Source: [Empedobacter] haloabium
Lineage (GTDB): Bacteria; Pseudomonadota; Gammaproteobacteria; Burkholderiales; Burkholderiaceae_D
DNA: 64,000 nt
Direction: 5' to 3'
NCBI GenBank assembly: GCA_008011715.2
Contig: CP136508.1
Location: 806,001-870,000 of the forward strand
Position numbers and translations under genes: made by a program. Under the pieces are notes generated by a model, which worked only from the letters and a program-made list of their open reading frames with translations, was not told the origin of the DNA and did not search any database. Below, piece by piece: positions 43,777 to 52,199 of this stretch (position 1 is the stretch's first letter; each line of letters begins with the position of its first letter).

Positions 43777-44268
43777 ATGCCTCGATTCGAAGAAAAGATC
43801 TGTACCCGTGCCGACCTGGCCGCGCGCGTGGCCGCGCTGCCGAAACCTGTCGTGCTGACCAATGGGGTGTTCGACATCCTGCACCGCGGCCATGTGACGT
43901 ACCTGGCGCAGGCGCGCGAGCTGGGCGCGTCGCTGGTCGTGGCGGCCAATACCGATGCGTCGGTGAAACGGCTGGGCAAGGGGGACGATCGGCCCCTCAA
44001 CACGTGCGACGACCGGCTGGCCGTGCTGGCCGCGCTGGAATCGGTCAGCCTGGTGGTGCCATTCGAAGAGGACACGGCGCTGGAAGTGGTGCTGGAAGCG
44101 CGGCCCGGGATCTACGCCAAGGGCGGCGACTACGACATGACCGCGATTCCGGAAGGCCAGGCGGTGCTGGCGTATGGCGGCCAGGCGGTGGCCATCGATT
44201 TCGAGCACGACCGCTCGACGACGAAGCTGCTGGCGAAGGTGCGGAAGTTCAGTTCTGCAGGATCGTGA
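43777..44268 (+). CDS. rfaE2: D-glycero-beta-D-manno-heptose 1-phosphate adenylyltransferase
   Basis: 163-aa stand-alone nucleotidyltransferase (RfaE domain II, HldC-type) making ADP-heptose for lipopolysaccharide core. NTP-binding block VLTNGVFDILHRGHVTYLAQ (HxGH), VVAANTDASVKRLGKG, and YAKGGDYDM. The kinase half (RfaE1) is not here. Its end overlaps the DUF421 gene end by 20 bp, convergently. Confidence 0.95.
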   Translation: MPRFEEKICTRADLAARVAALPKPVVLTNGVFDILHRGHVTYLAQARELGASLVVAANTDASVKRLGKGDDRPLNTCDDRLAVLAALESVSLVVPFEEDTALEVVLEARPGIYAKGGDYDMTAIPEGQAVLAYGGQAVAIDFEHDRSTTKLLAKVRKFSSAGS

Positions 44269-44707
44269 TCTTGCCGTCCGGCTCGAGGAAGGCGCATTTC
44301 ATCTTGTGCAGTGGGCAATCCGCCTCGCGCAGCGCCTGCTCGACGTCGCCTTCAGCCACGCGGCATTTCTTGACGACGTCGTGAAAAATGCGGCCGTCGC
44401 GGCCCAGCAGTACAGGCGTGCCGTCGATCATCTCGGCCACCTTGCGGCTGCGCGAGGTGGCAATGGCGATGATGACGTTTAGCGCGATGAGCGTCGTGGC
44501 GGTGATCATGCCCCCCTGCAAGGACTCGTCGCCGCCGTTCAGTGAATTCGACACGGCCTCGCTCAGCAGCATGACGATCAGCAGATCGAACGGGGTAAAT
44601 TGGCCGATGGTGCGCTTGCCGGTCAGCCGCACCATGATCAGCAAGAAGATATAGATGATGCCGCCGCGGGCAATGAACTCCCACCACGGCAGGTCCATGT
44701 CGAACAT
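44249..44707 (-). CDS. DUF421 family membrane protein (YetF-like)
   Basis: 152-aa protein. Three TM helices (FIARGGIIYIFLLIMVRLTG; FDLLIVMLLSEAVSNSL; MITATTLIALNVIIAIATSR) precede a small soluble domain (DGTPVLLGRDGRIFHDVVKK) of the YetF/DUF421 fold. Start at 44707 (MFDMDLPWWEF) with GGAGGTCGCT directly upstream. Function not established. Confidence 0.9.
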   Translation of the reverse strand: MFDMDLPWWEFIARGGIIYIFLLIMVRLTGKRTIGQFTPFDLLIVMLLSEAVSNSLNGGDESLQGGMITATTLIALNVIIAIATSRSRKVAEMIDGTPVLLGRDGRIFHDVVKKCRVAEGDVEQALREADCPLHKMKCAFLEPDGKITILQN

Positions 44708-44794
44708 AGCGACCTCCGCCAGAGCTGAAAGCTCAGTTATACGGCGTTTGGTGCATTTATGCCAACACTGGTGAACGCTTCCACAGCTGACGCC

Positions 44795-44831
44795 GTGTCC
44801 CACCCCGGGGTCAGTCACCAAAACGGGACAC
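44795..44831 (-). repeat. RAYT-associated REP, copy 1 (inverted)
   Basis: 37 bp. On the minus strand it starts GTGTCCCGTTTTGGTGACTG and ends GGTGGGACAC. It overlaps the last codons of the RAYT gene: bases 44811-44831 encode the end of VSRFGD and the stop. It is inverted relative to the two copies at 45665 and 45751. Confidence 0.9.
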
Positions 44832-45596
44832 AGGCTCTTCCGTAGTCGCGGTAGTGTGGCTCGATATTGCTCTGCTTATAGTCTTGACCGACACCTCGAA
44901 GTGTGCAGCGAGCTCCGCACGGGTGAATAGCCCAGTGGCATATGCGGAAGCTATTGCTGCGTTTGTACTCATAGGGTTGAGCCGTGCGTCGAGCGTCTCG
45001 AGGCACCGGTTTTTCGCCACCTTTTGCGAAAACGGACTCGGCTCGCGAAGACTGGCGTCCACGAAAGCGGAGAATGCTTCGGCTTGCTCCGCCGCGCTTT
45101 CGCCGTGGAAGTGGCCGAGAAGCCACTCCAGCGACATCCAGGGCGGCGCCGCTGCCACGCCGGTCAGATAGCAATGGCTGCTCCAGCGCCACTCGGCGGC
45201 GCAACGCACCAATCGCGCTCGAACAGGGTTTAGCGATATGTAACGCGCCGCTTCCAATAACTGCGAGTTTCGTTCCACCAGTATGGCGTAATAGCGACCT
45301 TGGATGACGTGGCCGACCAGGCCGTGCCGGTCGTTATGCCGCTTGGCATACCTCCCGTTCAGAAAGCGCATGCCATCGGAGAGATTGGCTGATGGTGTCT
45401 CGACCAGGAGGTGGTAATGATTAGGCATCATGCAATACGCGTGAACCTTGAAGTCATATCGTTCCGCAGTCTCGGCAAGGACGTCCAGCCAGGTCAAATG
45501 ATCTCGCTCGTCGGCGTAGATGTTTGCGCGACGATTGCCGCGCGAGGTGACATGATAGATGGCACCTTGGAAGAGGGTACGTGGTGGTCGGCTCAT
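44811..45596 (-). CDS. REP-associated tyrosine transposase (RAYT)
   Basis: 261-aa Y1-type (IS200/IS605-related) transposase of the TnpA_REP class. Motifs: N-terminal GAIYHVTSRGNRRANIYADE, metal-binding HxH in YCMMPNHYHLLVETPSANLS, and a catalytic Tyr in VIQGRYYAILVERN followed by ARYISLNPVRARLV. The C-terminal extension ends in an HTH-like segment (LFTRAELAAHFEVSVKTISR). It has no IS-type terminal repeats; instead REP palindromes flank it. Single-copy, domesticated RAYTs are thought to move or process these REPs. The last six residues and stop are encoded by REP DNA. Confidence 0.93.
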   Translation of the reverse strand: MSRPPRTLFQGAIYHVTSRGNRRANIYADERDHLTWLDVLAETAERYDFKVHAYCMMPNHYHLLVETPSANLSDGMRFLNGRYAKRHNDRHGLVGHVIQGRYYAILVERNSQLLEAARYISLNPVRARLVRCAAEWRWSSHCYLTGVAAAPPWMSLEWLLGHFHGESAAEQAEAFSAFVDASLREPSPFSQKVAKNRCLETLDARLNPMSTNAAIASAYATGLFTRAELAAHFEVSVKTISRAISSHTTATTEEPVSRFGD

Positions 45597-45664
45597 CCAC
45601 CTAAGCTAGCAGGCGTCCTAGGTTTCAAATTGAGGTAGGTCTACATCAGCTCTCTGCTGTGTTC

Positions 45665-45701
45665 GTGTCCCATTTTGGTGACTGACACCGTGGTGGGACA
45701 C
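45665..45701 (+). repeat. RAYT-associated REP, copy 2
   Basis: 37 bp starting GTGTCCCATTTTGGTGACTG and ending GTGGTGGGACAC; the GTGTCCCA/TGGGACAC ends pair. Direct orientation, 49 bp before copy 3, in the gap between the RAYT start and trmL. Confidence 0.9.
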
Positions 45702-45750
45702 GAGCCCGACCATTTGCGCTGGCACATGCCTCGCTTGTTTTGATGAGGTC

Positions 45751-45787
45751 GTGTCTCGTTTTGGTGACTGACACCGTGGTGGGACAC
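45751..45787 (+). repeat. RAYT-associated REP, copy 3
   Basis: 37 bp starting GTGTCTCGTTTTGGTGACTG, otherwise matching copy 2. It lies 22 bp before the trmL stop codon. Confidence 0.9.
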
Positions 45788-45809
45788 GAACCCAGCAGTA
45801 GCAACGAAA

Positions 45810-46280
45810 TCAGCTCCCGCCGTCATAACCCTGCTGCCGCCACGCTTCGTACACCACGATCGCGACGGTGTTCGACAGGTTCAGGCTGCGATTGTCCGGC
45901 CGCATCGGCACGCGGATGCGTTGCGTCGTCGGGAAGCTGTCGCGGAACTCGGGGGGCAGGCCGCGCGTTTCCGAGCCGAACACGAAGACATCGCCCGGTC
46001 GGAAGGCAAGCTGCGCGAACGGGGTCGAGCCGTGCGTGGTCATGGCGAACATGCGCGCCTGGTCCGGCTGGACGGCGGCCAGGAACGCCGCCCAGTCCTT
46101 GTGCACCTTCATGCGCGCGTATTCGTGGTAGTCGAGGCCGGCGCGGCGCAGCTTGGCGTCGTCCAGCGGGAAGCCCAGCGGTTCGATCAGGTGCAGCTGG
46201 GCGCCCGTGTTGGCACACAGACGAATGACATTGCCGGTGTTCGGCGGAATCTCGGGGTTGACCAGTACGACGTGAAACAA
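45810..46280 (-). CDS. trmL: tRNA (cytidine(34)-2'-O)-methyltransferase
   Basis: 156-aa SPOUT methyltransferase acting on the wobble base of tRNA-Leu. Motifs: NPEIPPNTGNVIRLCANTGA, FVFGSETRGLPPEF, PMRPDNRSLNLSNTVAIVVY. The start is TTG at 46280: there is no ATG at the conserved N-terminus (FHVVLVNPEIPP), and AGGAGAG lies 5 nt upstream. It lies 10 nt downstream of comF. Confidence 0.95.
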   Translation of the reverse strand: MFHVVLVNPEIPPNTGNVIRLCANTGAQLHLIEPLGFPLDDAKLRRAGLDYHEYARMKVHKDWAAFLAAVQPDQARMFAMTTHGSTPFAQLAFRPGDVFVFGSETRGLPPEFRDSFPTTQRIRVPMRPDNRSLNLSNTVAIVVYEAWRQQGYDGGS

Positions 46281-46290
46281 CGTTACTCTC

Positions 46291-47016
46291 CTAATGTTTT
46301 CGATGCGGCGGCGTGCGCGCGAACACGAAATTCGTCACGCGCGTCGCGCCGTGGCGCTTCAGTACCGCCGCCAGTTCCTGCAGCGTCTGCCCGCTGCTCA
46401 TGACATCATCGACGATGCCGATGTGCCGCCCGGCCACCGCGGCGCGTTCCGGCACGGCAAACACGTGCGCCATGTTGGCCCGCCGCGCGGCGCTGCGCAG
46501 CCGGCTCTGCGCCGACGTTTCCTGCACCCGCTGCGCCAGGCGCGACGCGACGCCGATGGTCAGCAGCTTGCCCAGCGGCCGGGCGATTTCCAGCGCCTGA
46601 TTGAAACCGCGCTCGGCCAGCCGGCCCGGTGCCAGCGGCACTGGGCACAGCAGGGCAGGGCGCTCATCCAGCAAAGCCGCATGGGACGCCTCCGCCAGCA
46701 ACGACGCAAACAGCCGCGCATGCGCCAGCCGGCCGCCAAACTTGAGCTCGAGCACCAGCCGGTCCAGCGGCATCTCATAGGACACGGCGGCAATGGTGGC
46801 GTCATACGCCGGCCGCCGCTGCACACAGCGCCCGCACGGCACGCCCTTGGCACCGTCCGGCAGCGGCTCCGCGCAGACGGGGCAGCGGCCAGGCCCGGTG
46901 CCGCAGAACTGCGCGCGGCACGGCGGACACAGCGGATCGCGCCCCAGCGCGCCGCACAGCATGCAGCCGCACGGCAGCAATGTCGCCAGTCCAGCCCTCC
47001 ACAGCCCGCCGCCCAT
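46291..47016 (-). CDS. ComF family phosphoribosyltransferase-like protein
   Basis: 241-aa ComF/GntX family protein linked to natural transformation and DNA uptake. The N-terminal zinc-ribbon cysteines are in CGCMLCGALGRDPLCPPCRA and CPVCAEPLPDGAKGVPCGRC; the PRTase loop is GIVDDVMSSGQTLQELAAVL. ATG 47016 (GGAGCGAA upstream) was preferred to a TTG at 47031. Probably co-transcribed with trmL; divergent from the methyltransferase. Confidence 0.93.
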   Translation of the reverse strand: MGGGLWRAGLATLLPCGCMLCGALGRDPLCPPCRAQFCGTGPGRCPVCAEPLPDGAKGVPCGRCVQRRPAYDATIAAVSYEMPLDRLVLELKFGGRLAHARLFASLLAEASHAALLDERPALLCPVPLAPGRLAERGFNQALEIARPLGKLLTIGVASRLAQRVQETSAQSRLRSAARRANMAHVFAVPERAAVAGRHIGIVDDVMSSGQTLQELAAVLKRHGATRVTNFVFARTPPHRKH

Positions 47017-47083
47017 CGCGTTTCGCTCCAAACAGGTAAACTGTCGCCTCGCCTCACATTATCTCACCTGAACCAACGACCCC

Positions 47084-48007
47084 ATGCAAGTCCCCGCCAA
47101 GCCACCGAAACTTTCCGCGCCCATCGACGTCGACCGCGTGCGCCTGCTGTTTTCCCGCCCCGCCCGCGTGCAGGACGGCGACTTCCTGCGGCGCGAGATC
47201 GCTCATCGCATGCACGAGCGCTTGCAACTGGTGCGCCTGGCACCCCAGCGCGTGCTGGACGCGGGCTGCGGCAGCGGTGCCGACCTGGCCCTGCTGCACA
47301 AGGCCTACGCGGCCACGCAGGTGATCGGCATCGACGCGTCCGAACCCATGCTGCGCTCGCTGCCCGGCCAGCCGGGCCGGCAGTCGGCGCTGAATCAGCT
47401 GCTGGGCAAGTTGCTTCCGGCCAAGAGCGGCATCGACCTGCTGTGCGGCGACTTCGCCGACCTGCCGCTGGGTCCGAATACCGTCGACCTGGTCTGGTCC
47501 AACCTGGCCCTGCACTGGCATCCGCAGCCGGACCGCGTGTTTGCCGAGTGGCGCCGCGTGCTGCGCGTGGATGGCCTGTTGATGTTTTCCTGCTTCGGCC
47601 CGGATACCTTCCAGGAAGTGCGCGCCGCCTTCGCCGACGTCGATCTTGCACCGCACACCTTGCCCTTTGTCGACATGCACGACTTTGGCGACCAGCTGGT
47701 GGAAGCGGGGTTCGCGACCCCCGTGATGGACATGGAAAAGTTGACGGTTACCTACGACAGCGCCGATAAACTGCTGGCGGACGTGCGCGCGCTGGGCGGC
47801 AATCCGCTGACGACGGCGCGCAAGGGCCTGCTGGGCCGCGGCGGGCACGCCAAATTGCTGGCGGGACTGGAAAAAAACCGGCGTGCCGACGGCAAGCTGG
47901 CGCTGACGTTCGAAGTCATCTATGGACACGCCTTCCGACCCGCCGCACGGATGACGAAAGACGGCGAAGCCATCATCCGTTTCGACCCCTCGCGCCGCGG
48001 CCGATAA
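47084..48007 (+). CDS. SAM-dependent methyltransferase, BioC-like
   Basis: 307-aa protein with the class I SAM-binding motif RVLDAGCGSGADLALLHKAY, the acidic strand end VIGIDASEPML, and DLVWSNLALHWHPQPDRVFA typical of BioC (malonyl-ACP O-methyltransferase, early biotin synthesis). C-terminal EVIYGHAF also matches that group. No other bio genes are adjacent, so the BioC role is likely but not certain. Confidence 0.85.
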   Translation: MQVPAKPPKLSAPIDVDRVRLLFSRPARVQDGDFLRREIAHRMHERLQLVRLAPQRVLDAGCGSGADLALLHKAYAATQVIGIDASEPMLRSLPGQPGRQSALNQLLGKLLPAKSGIDLLCGDFADLPLGPNTVDLVWSNLALHWHPQPDRVFAEWRRVLRVDGLLMFSCFGPDTFQEVRAAFADVDLAPHTLPFVDMHDFGDQLVEAGFATPVMDMEKLTVTYDSADKLLADVRALGGNPLTTARKGLLGRGGHAKLLAGLEKNRRADGKLALTFEVIYGHAFRPAARMTKDGEAIIRFDPSRRGR

Positions 48008-48076
48008 CACGTTTTCGCCGCCTCCACAATGGCGCGCTGCAGCATTGCACTGCGCGGTGGAAACACAGCCACACGC

Positions 48077-48106
48077 TTGATATGGCTAAGTAATAATGCT
48101 TATAAT
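48077..48106 (+). promoter_or_regulatory. Strong sigma70-like promoter upstream of coxB
   Basis: TTGATA (48077-48082), 18-bp spacer, TATAAT (48101-48106). The -10 is perfect consensus and the -35 has one clear mismatch position. It would give a leader of about 245 nt before coxB. The leader contains CGACGA...TCGTCG pairing segments near 48286-48317; nothing else is recognised in 48008-48358. Confidence 0.6.
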
Positions 48107-48358
48107 CCTTGACTAATTTGGCTACTTTTTTCCATCCGGACACACGAAAATCCGGCCCGAAAAAGTGGCCAGAAACAGCAAGGCATCAATAGTCAGCGTC
48201 ATCGGTGATATTGTGTCTGCCGGTGGCATTGTCAAGGTTCAGCCGGGCATTTTCCGTCTGTAACTGTTTGGTGTATTAAGCACAACGACGACCCACCGGC
48301 AACCGGCAGTCGTCGCAGTGAAAAATTTTTCTTATATCTTGGGTGGTTTGGGGAAAAC

Positions 48359-49597
48359 ATGAAACTTGCGAAGCGACTTGAATCGTTGATGCTTGGGCTG
48401 GCCGCCACGGTGGCGGCGTCCCTGGCCGGGGCACCAGCATGGGCCCAGCAGAGCGCATCGACGGCAACCGGCACTTACCACGCAGCCACGGGCGGCACCG
48501 GCGGCCCGACGCCACACCAGCTGGACCTCCAGCCCGCCGCCACGCAGATCGCTTCTGAAATCTACAGCCTGCACAACTGGATGATGATCGTCTGCCTGGT
48601 CATCTTCGTGGCCGTGTTCGGCGTGATGTTCTATTCCATCTTCAAGCACCGCAAATCGGTCGGCCACAAGGCCGCCACCTTCCATGAATCGACGGCTGTC
48701 GAAATCGCCTGGACCGTCGTGCCGTTCCTGATCGTCATCGGCATGGCGCTGCCGGCCACCCGCACCGTCGTCGGCATGAAGGACACGTCGAACGCCGACA
48801 TCACCATCAAGGCCACCGGCATGCAGTGGAAGTGGGGCTACGACTACCTGAACGGCGAAGGCGAGGGCATCTCGTTCATCTCCAACCTGGCCACGCCGCG
48901 CTCGCAGATCGGCTCCCCGGGCGTCGAAGCGACCGAAAAGCGCGGCGAGAACTACCTGATGGAGGTGGACAACGAGGTCGTCGTCCCCGTTCACAAGAAA
49001 ATCCGCATCGTCACCACCGCCAACGACGTGATCCACGCCTGGATGATTCCCGCGTTCGGCGTCAAGCAGGACGCCATTCCCGGCTTCGTGCGCGACACCT
49101 GGTTCAAGTCCGAGCACACCGGCGTCTTCCGCGGCAACTGCGCCGAGTTGTGCGGCAAGGAGCACGCCTTCATGCCGATCGTCGTGCGTGTCGTCACGGC
49201 CGACGAGTACACTGCCTGGGTCGACAAGAAGAAAAAGGAAATGGCCGCGCTGGCGGACGATCCGAACAAGACCTGGACCATCGATGAGCTCAAGACCAAG
49301 GGCGAAAAGGTGTATGCCGCCAACTGCGCCGTGTGCCACCAGGCCAACGGCAAGGGCGTGCCGAACGCGTTCGCGCCGCTGGACGGCTCGGAAGTCGTCA
49401 ACGGCCCGAAGGCGCCGCAGATCGACGTGCTCCTGCACGGCAAGAAGAGCGGCAACTATCCGGCCGAGATGCCTGGCTGGAAGCAGCTGTCGGATACCGA
49501 CATCGCCGCCGTGATCACGTACACCCGTAACAACTGGTCGAACAAGCCAGAGCAGAACATCGTCCAACCGGCCGAAATTGTGGCAGCACGTAAGTAA
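48359..49597 (+). CDS. coxB: Cytochrome c oxidase subunit II with C-terminal cytochrome c domain
   Basis: 412-aa subunit of the aa3-type oxidase. A signal sequence precedes [11 protein letters not shown]; two TM helices ([40 protein letters not shown]) anchor the CuA domain. CuA ligands are in [18 protein letters not shown]-terminal cytochrome c ([18 protein letters not shown]; heme CxxCH) makes this a caa3-like subunit, about 100 residues longer than plain CoxB. GGGGAAAAC precedes the ATG. Confidence 0.97.
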   Translation: MKLAKRLESLMLGLAATVAASLAGAPAWAQQSASTATGTYHAATGGTGGPTPHQLDLQPAATQIASEIYSLHNWMMIVCLVIFVAVFGVMFYSIFKHRKSVGHKAATFHESTAVEIAWTVVPFLIVIGMALPATRTVVGMKDTSNADITIKATGMQWKWGYDYLNGEGEGISFISNLATPRSQIGSPGVEATEKRGENYLMEVDNEVVVPVHKKIRIVTTANDVIHAWMIPAFGVKQDAIPGFVRDTWFKSEHTGVFRGNCAELCGKEHAFMPIVVRVVTADEYTAWVDKKKKEMAALADDPNKTWTIDELKTKGEKVYAANCAVCHQANGKGVPNAFAPLDGSEVVNGPKAPQIDVLLHGKKSGNYPAEMPGWKQLSDTDIAAVITYTRNNWSNKPEQNIVQPAEIVAARK

Positions 49598-49610
49598 CAG
49601 GAGCTTCATC

Positions 49611-51224
49611 ATGAGCACGACTACTATCGATCACACCCACGGTCACGATCACGGTCACGCGCACGATCACGACCATGCGCACGACCATCCGACCGGTCTG
49701 CGGCGCTGGCTGTTCGCCACCAACCACAAGGATATCGGCACGCTGTACCTGTGGTTCTCGTTCATCATGCTGCTCTCGGGCGGCGTGCTGGCGCTGATGA
49801 TCCGCACAGAGCTGTTCCAGCCCGGCCTGCAGTTCTTCCAACCGGAGTTCTTCAACCAGCTGACCACGATGCACGGCCTGGTGATGGTGTTCGGCGCGAT
49901 CATGCCGGCCTTCGTCGGCTACGCCAACTGGATGATCCCGCTGCAGGTGGGTGCTTCCGACATGGCGTTCGCGCGCATGAACAACTTCTCGTTCTGGCTG
50001 CTGCCGCCGGCGGCGCTGCTGCTGGCCGGCTCGTTCTTCGTGCCGGGCGGCGCCACCGCGGCCGGCTGGACGCTGTACGCGCCCCTGTCCACCCAGATGG
50101 GCCCGGGCATGGACATGGCCATCTTCGCCATGCACATCATGGGCGCGTCGTCGATCATGGGCTCCATCAACATCATCGTCACCATCCTGAACATGCGCGC
50201 GCCCGGCATGACGTTGATGAAGATGCCGATGTTCTGCTGGACCTGGCTGATCACCGCCTACCTGCTGATCGCCGTCATGCCCGTGCTGGCCGGCGCCATC
50301 ACGATGACGCTGACCGACCGCCACTTCGGCACCTCGTTCTTCAACGCGGCCGGCGGCGGCGACCCGGTGATGTACCAGCACATCTTCTGGTTCTTCGGCC
50401 ACCCCGAGGTCTACATCATGATCCTGCCGGCATTCGGCATCGTCTCGCAGATCATTCCGGCCTTCGCCCGCAAGCCGCTGTTCGGTTATGCGTCGATGGT
50501 GTACGCGACCGCGTCGATCGCCATCCTGTCGTTCATCGTCTGGGCGCACCACATGTTCACGACCGGCATGCCGGTCACTTCCCAGCTGTTCTTCATGTAC
50601 GCGACGATGCTGATCGCCGTGCCCACCGGCGTCAAGGTGTTCAACTGGATCGCCACGATGTGGAAGGGCTCGATGACGTTCGAGACGCCGATGCTGTTCG
50701 CCGTCGGCTTCATCTTCGTGTTCACGATGGGTGGTTTCACGGGCCTGATCCTGGCCGTCACGCCGATCGACATCCAGGTGCACGACACCTATTACGTGGT
50801 GGCGCACTTCCACTACGTGCTGGTGGCGGGTTCCCTGTTCGCGCTGTTCGCCGGCTTCTATTACTGGGGCCCGAAATGGACCGGCTTCATGTACCCCGAG
50901 CTGCGCGGCAAGATCCACTTCTGGGCCTCGCTGATCACGTTCAACATCACGTTCTTCCCGATGCACTTCCTGGGCCTGGCCGGCATGCCGCGCCGTTATG
51001 CCGATTACCCGACCCAGTTCACCGACTTCAACGCGATCGTCTCGATCGGCGCGTTCGGCTTCGGCCTGTCGCAGGTGTACTTCCTGTTCTTCGTGGTGCT
51101 GCCGACGATCCGCGGCGGCAAGCAGGCGGCCGACAAGCCATGGGAAGGCGCCGAAGGCCTGGAATGGACCGTGCCGTCGCCGGCGCCGTTCCACACGTTC
51201 GAAACGCCGCCGCTGGTGAAGTGA
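49611..51224 (+). CDS. ctaD: Cytochrome c oxidase subunit I
   Basis: 537-aa catalytic subunit with heme a, heme a3 and CuB. Twelve TM helices. Conserved blocks: [55 protein letters not shown] (the CuB-liganding His and cross-linked Tyr), [13 protein letters not shown] and [14 protein letters not shown]. The N-terminus has a His-rich stretch ([19 protein letters not shown]). The start is ATG 49611 with AGGAG 8 nt upstream. Follows coxB by 13 nt. Confidence 0.98.
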   Translation: MSTTTIDHTHGHDHGHAHDHDHAHDHPTGLRRWLFATNHKDIGTLYLWFSFIMLLSGGVLALMIRTELFQPGLQFFQPEFFNQLTTMHGLVMVFGAIMPAFVGYANWMIPLQVGASDMAFARMNNFSFWLLPPAALLLAGSFFVPGGATAAGWTLYAPLSTQMGPGMDMAIFAMHIMGASSIMGSINIIVTILNMRAPGMTLMKMPMFCWTWLITAYLLIAVMPVLAGAITMTLTDRHFGTSFFNAAGGGDPVMYQHIFWFFGHPEVYIMILPAFGIVSQIIPAFARKPLFGYASMVYATASIAILSFIVWAHHMFTTGMPVTSQLFFMYATMLIAVPTGVKVFNWIATMWKGSMTFETPMLFAVGFIFVFTMGGFTGLILAVTPIDIQVHDTYYVVAHFHYVLVAGSLFALFAGFYYWGPKWTGFMYPELRGKIHFWASLITFNITFFPMHFLGLAGMPRRYADYPTQFTDFNAIVSIGAFGFGLSQVYFLFFVVLPTIRGGKQAADKPWEGAEGLEWTVPSPAPFHTFETPPLVK

Positions 51225-51297
51225 TGTCTCTGGCGGGCCGCTCCCGGTGGACGGCCCGTGTTCCGATGTTCGCAGTACTGTGGATGGGAAAAGCAGC

Positions 51298-51405
51298 ATG
51301 TCAGACCAGAACAAGCCGAACAACCTGCGCCTCGCGCTGATCCTCGGATCGATCGCGCTGGTGTTTTTCCTGTCCGTGATCGCCAAGCGGATCTGGCTGA
51401 GCTGA
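51298..51405 (+). CDS. Cytochrome oxidase small assembly protein
   Basis: 35-aa protein (start ATG 51298, stop TGA 51403-51405), too short for usual gene finders. It reads MSDQNKPNNLRLALILGSIA then LVFFLSVIAKRIWLS: a polar N-terminus, one TM helix and a basic end. Short proteins of this type sit between ctaD and ctaG in Burkholderiales, and the next gene starts 5 nt later. A role in oxidase assembly is inferred from position. Confidence 0.8.
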   Translation: MSDQNKPNNLRLALILGSIALVFFLSVIAKRIWLS

Positions 51406-51410
51406 AGGCC

Positions 51411-51980
51411 ATGAGCGAAGCGCGCGAGTCCAACCGCCGGATGCTGGGCAAGCTGCTGGTCATGGCCGTCGTGATGTTCGGCTTCGGCTACGCGCTGATT
51501 CCGGTCTACCGGCACATCTGCGAGGTCCTCGGCATCAACGTGCTGACGCAGAAGGACGGCACGGTGGCGCCGCCGGTCAACACCCAGGTGGACCTGAGCC
51601 GCAGCATCACGGTGGAACTGGACAGCAACGTGCAGGGTAGCTTGCGCTTCCGGCCCACCGAGCGCAGCGTGACGGTTCACCCGGGCGAGATGAAGACCGT
51701 GGTGTACGAAGTCGTCAACGCGCAGGCGCGGCCCGTGACGGCGCAGGCGATCCCCAGCTATGCACCGCAGAGCGCCACGCCGCATTTCAAGAAGGTGGAG
51801 TGTTTCTGCTTCCAGCAGCAGACCTTGCAGGCCAACGAGGCGAAGCAGATGCCGGTGATGTTCTATCTCGATCCGGCGCTGCCGAAGGAAGTGAAGACGA
51901 TCACGCTGTCGTACACCTTCATCGAGATCGCGGGGCTGGACAAGACGGCGGCGGCGGCGGCGTCGAAGGCGGTGCAATGA
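51411..51980 (+). CDS. ctaG: Cytochrome c oxidase assembly protein CtaG (Cox11)
   Basis: 189-aa copper chaperone that inserts CuB into subunit I. One N-terminal TM helix (LLVMAVVMFGFGYALIPVYR) and a periplasmic immunoglobulin-like domain with the copper motif ECFCFQQQTLQANE (CFCF). The start at 51411 (MSEARESNRRMLGK) is behind AAGG. Its stop overlaps the next gene's start (ATGA). Confidence 0.97.
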   Translation: MSEARESNRRMLGKLLVMAVVMFGFGYALIPVYRHICEVLGINVLTQKDGTVAPPVNTQVDLSRSITVELDSNVQGSLRFRPTERSVTVHPGEMKTVVYEVVNAQARPVTAQAIPSYAPQSATPHFKKVECFCFQQQTLQANEAKQMPVMFYLDPALPKEVKTITLSYTFIEIAGLDKTAAAAASKAVQ

Positions 51981-52177
51981 GCAGCAACGATGGCCGGCCG
52001 TCCTTTCTGTATTCGCTCAAGGCGGTGCTGTGGTCGTTCGTGGGCCTGCGCCGCAAGAGCGACTTCGACAAGGACGAGGTCAAGCTCAATCCGTTTCACG
52101 TCATCGCGGCGGGCCTGCTGGCCGTCGCGCTGTTCATCGGTATATTGGTAACGATCGTCAAATTGGTGGTTTCATAA
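51977..52177 (+). CDS. DUF2970 membrane protein
   Basis: 66-aa protein. The soluble N-terminus carries FLYSLKAVLWSFVGLRRKSD, typical of DUF2970, followed by one TM helix (FHVIAAGLLAVALFIGILVT). Coupled to ctaG (ATGA) and followed by coxC, a standard position for this family. Function unknown but oxidase-linked by context. Confidence 0.88.
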   Translation: MSSNDGRPSFLYSLKAVLWSFVGLRRKSDFDKDEVKLNPFHVIAAGLLAVALFIGILVTIVKLVVS

Positions 52178-52199
52178 AAGAGTTCACGAGGAGATGAAT

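Noticed and set aside
43692..44075. Upstream extension of the oxyR frame
   Set aside because: Overlaps rfaE2 in antisense; OxyR homologues begin at the methionine at 43691, which also puts the redox cysteines at 199 and 208.
49632..49690. Short tandem repeats (CACGATCACGGTCACG-like), possible CRISPR or minisatellite
   Set aside because: They are codons of the His/Asp-rich start of CoxA; no spacers or regular unit.
49515..51977. 820-codon minus-strand frame opposite ctaD and ctaG
   Set aside because: Antisense shadow; composition is almost all His, Asp, Arg and Gln, as expected from the codon pattern of the real genes.
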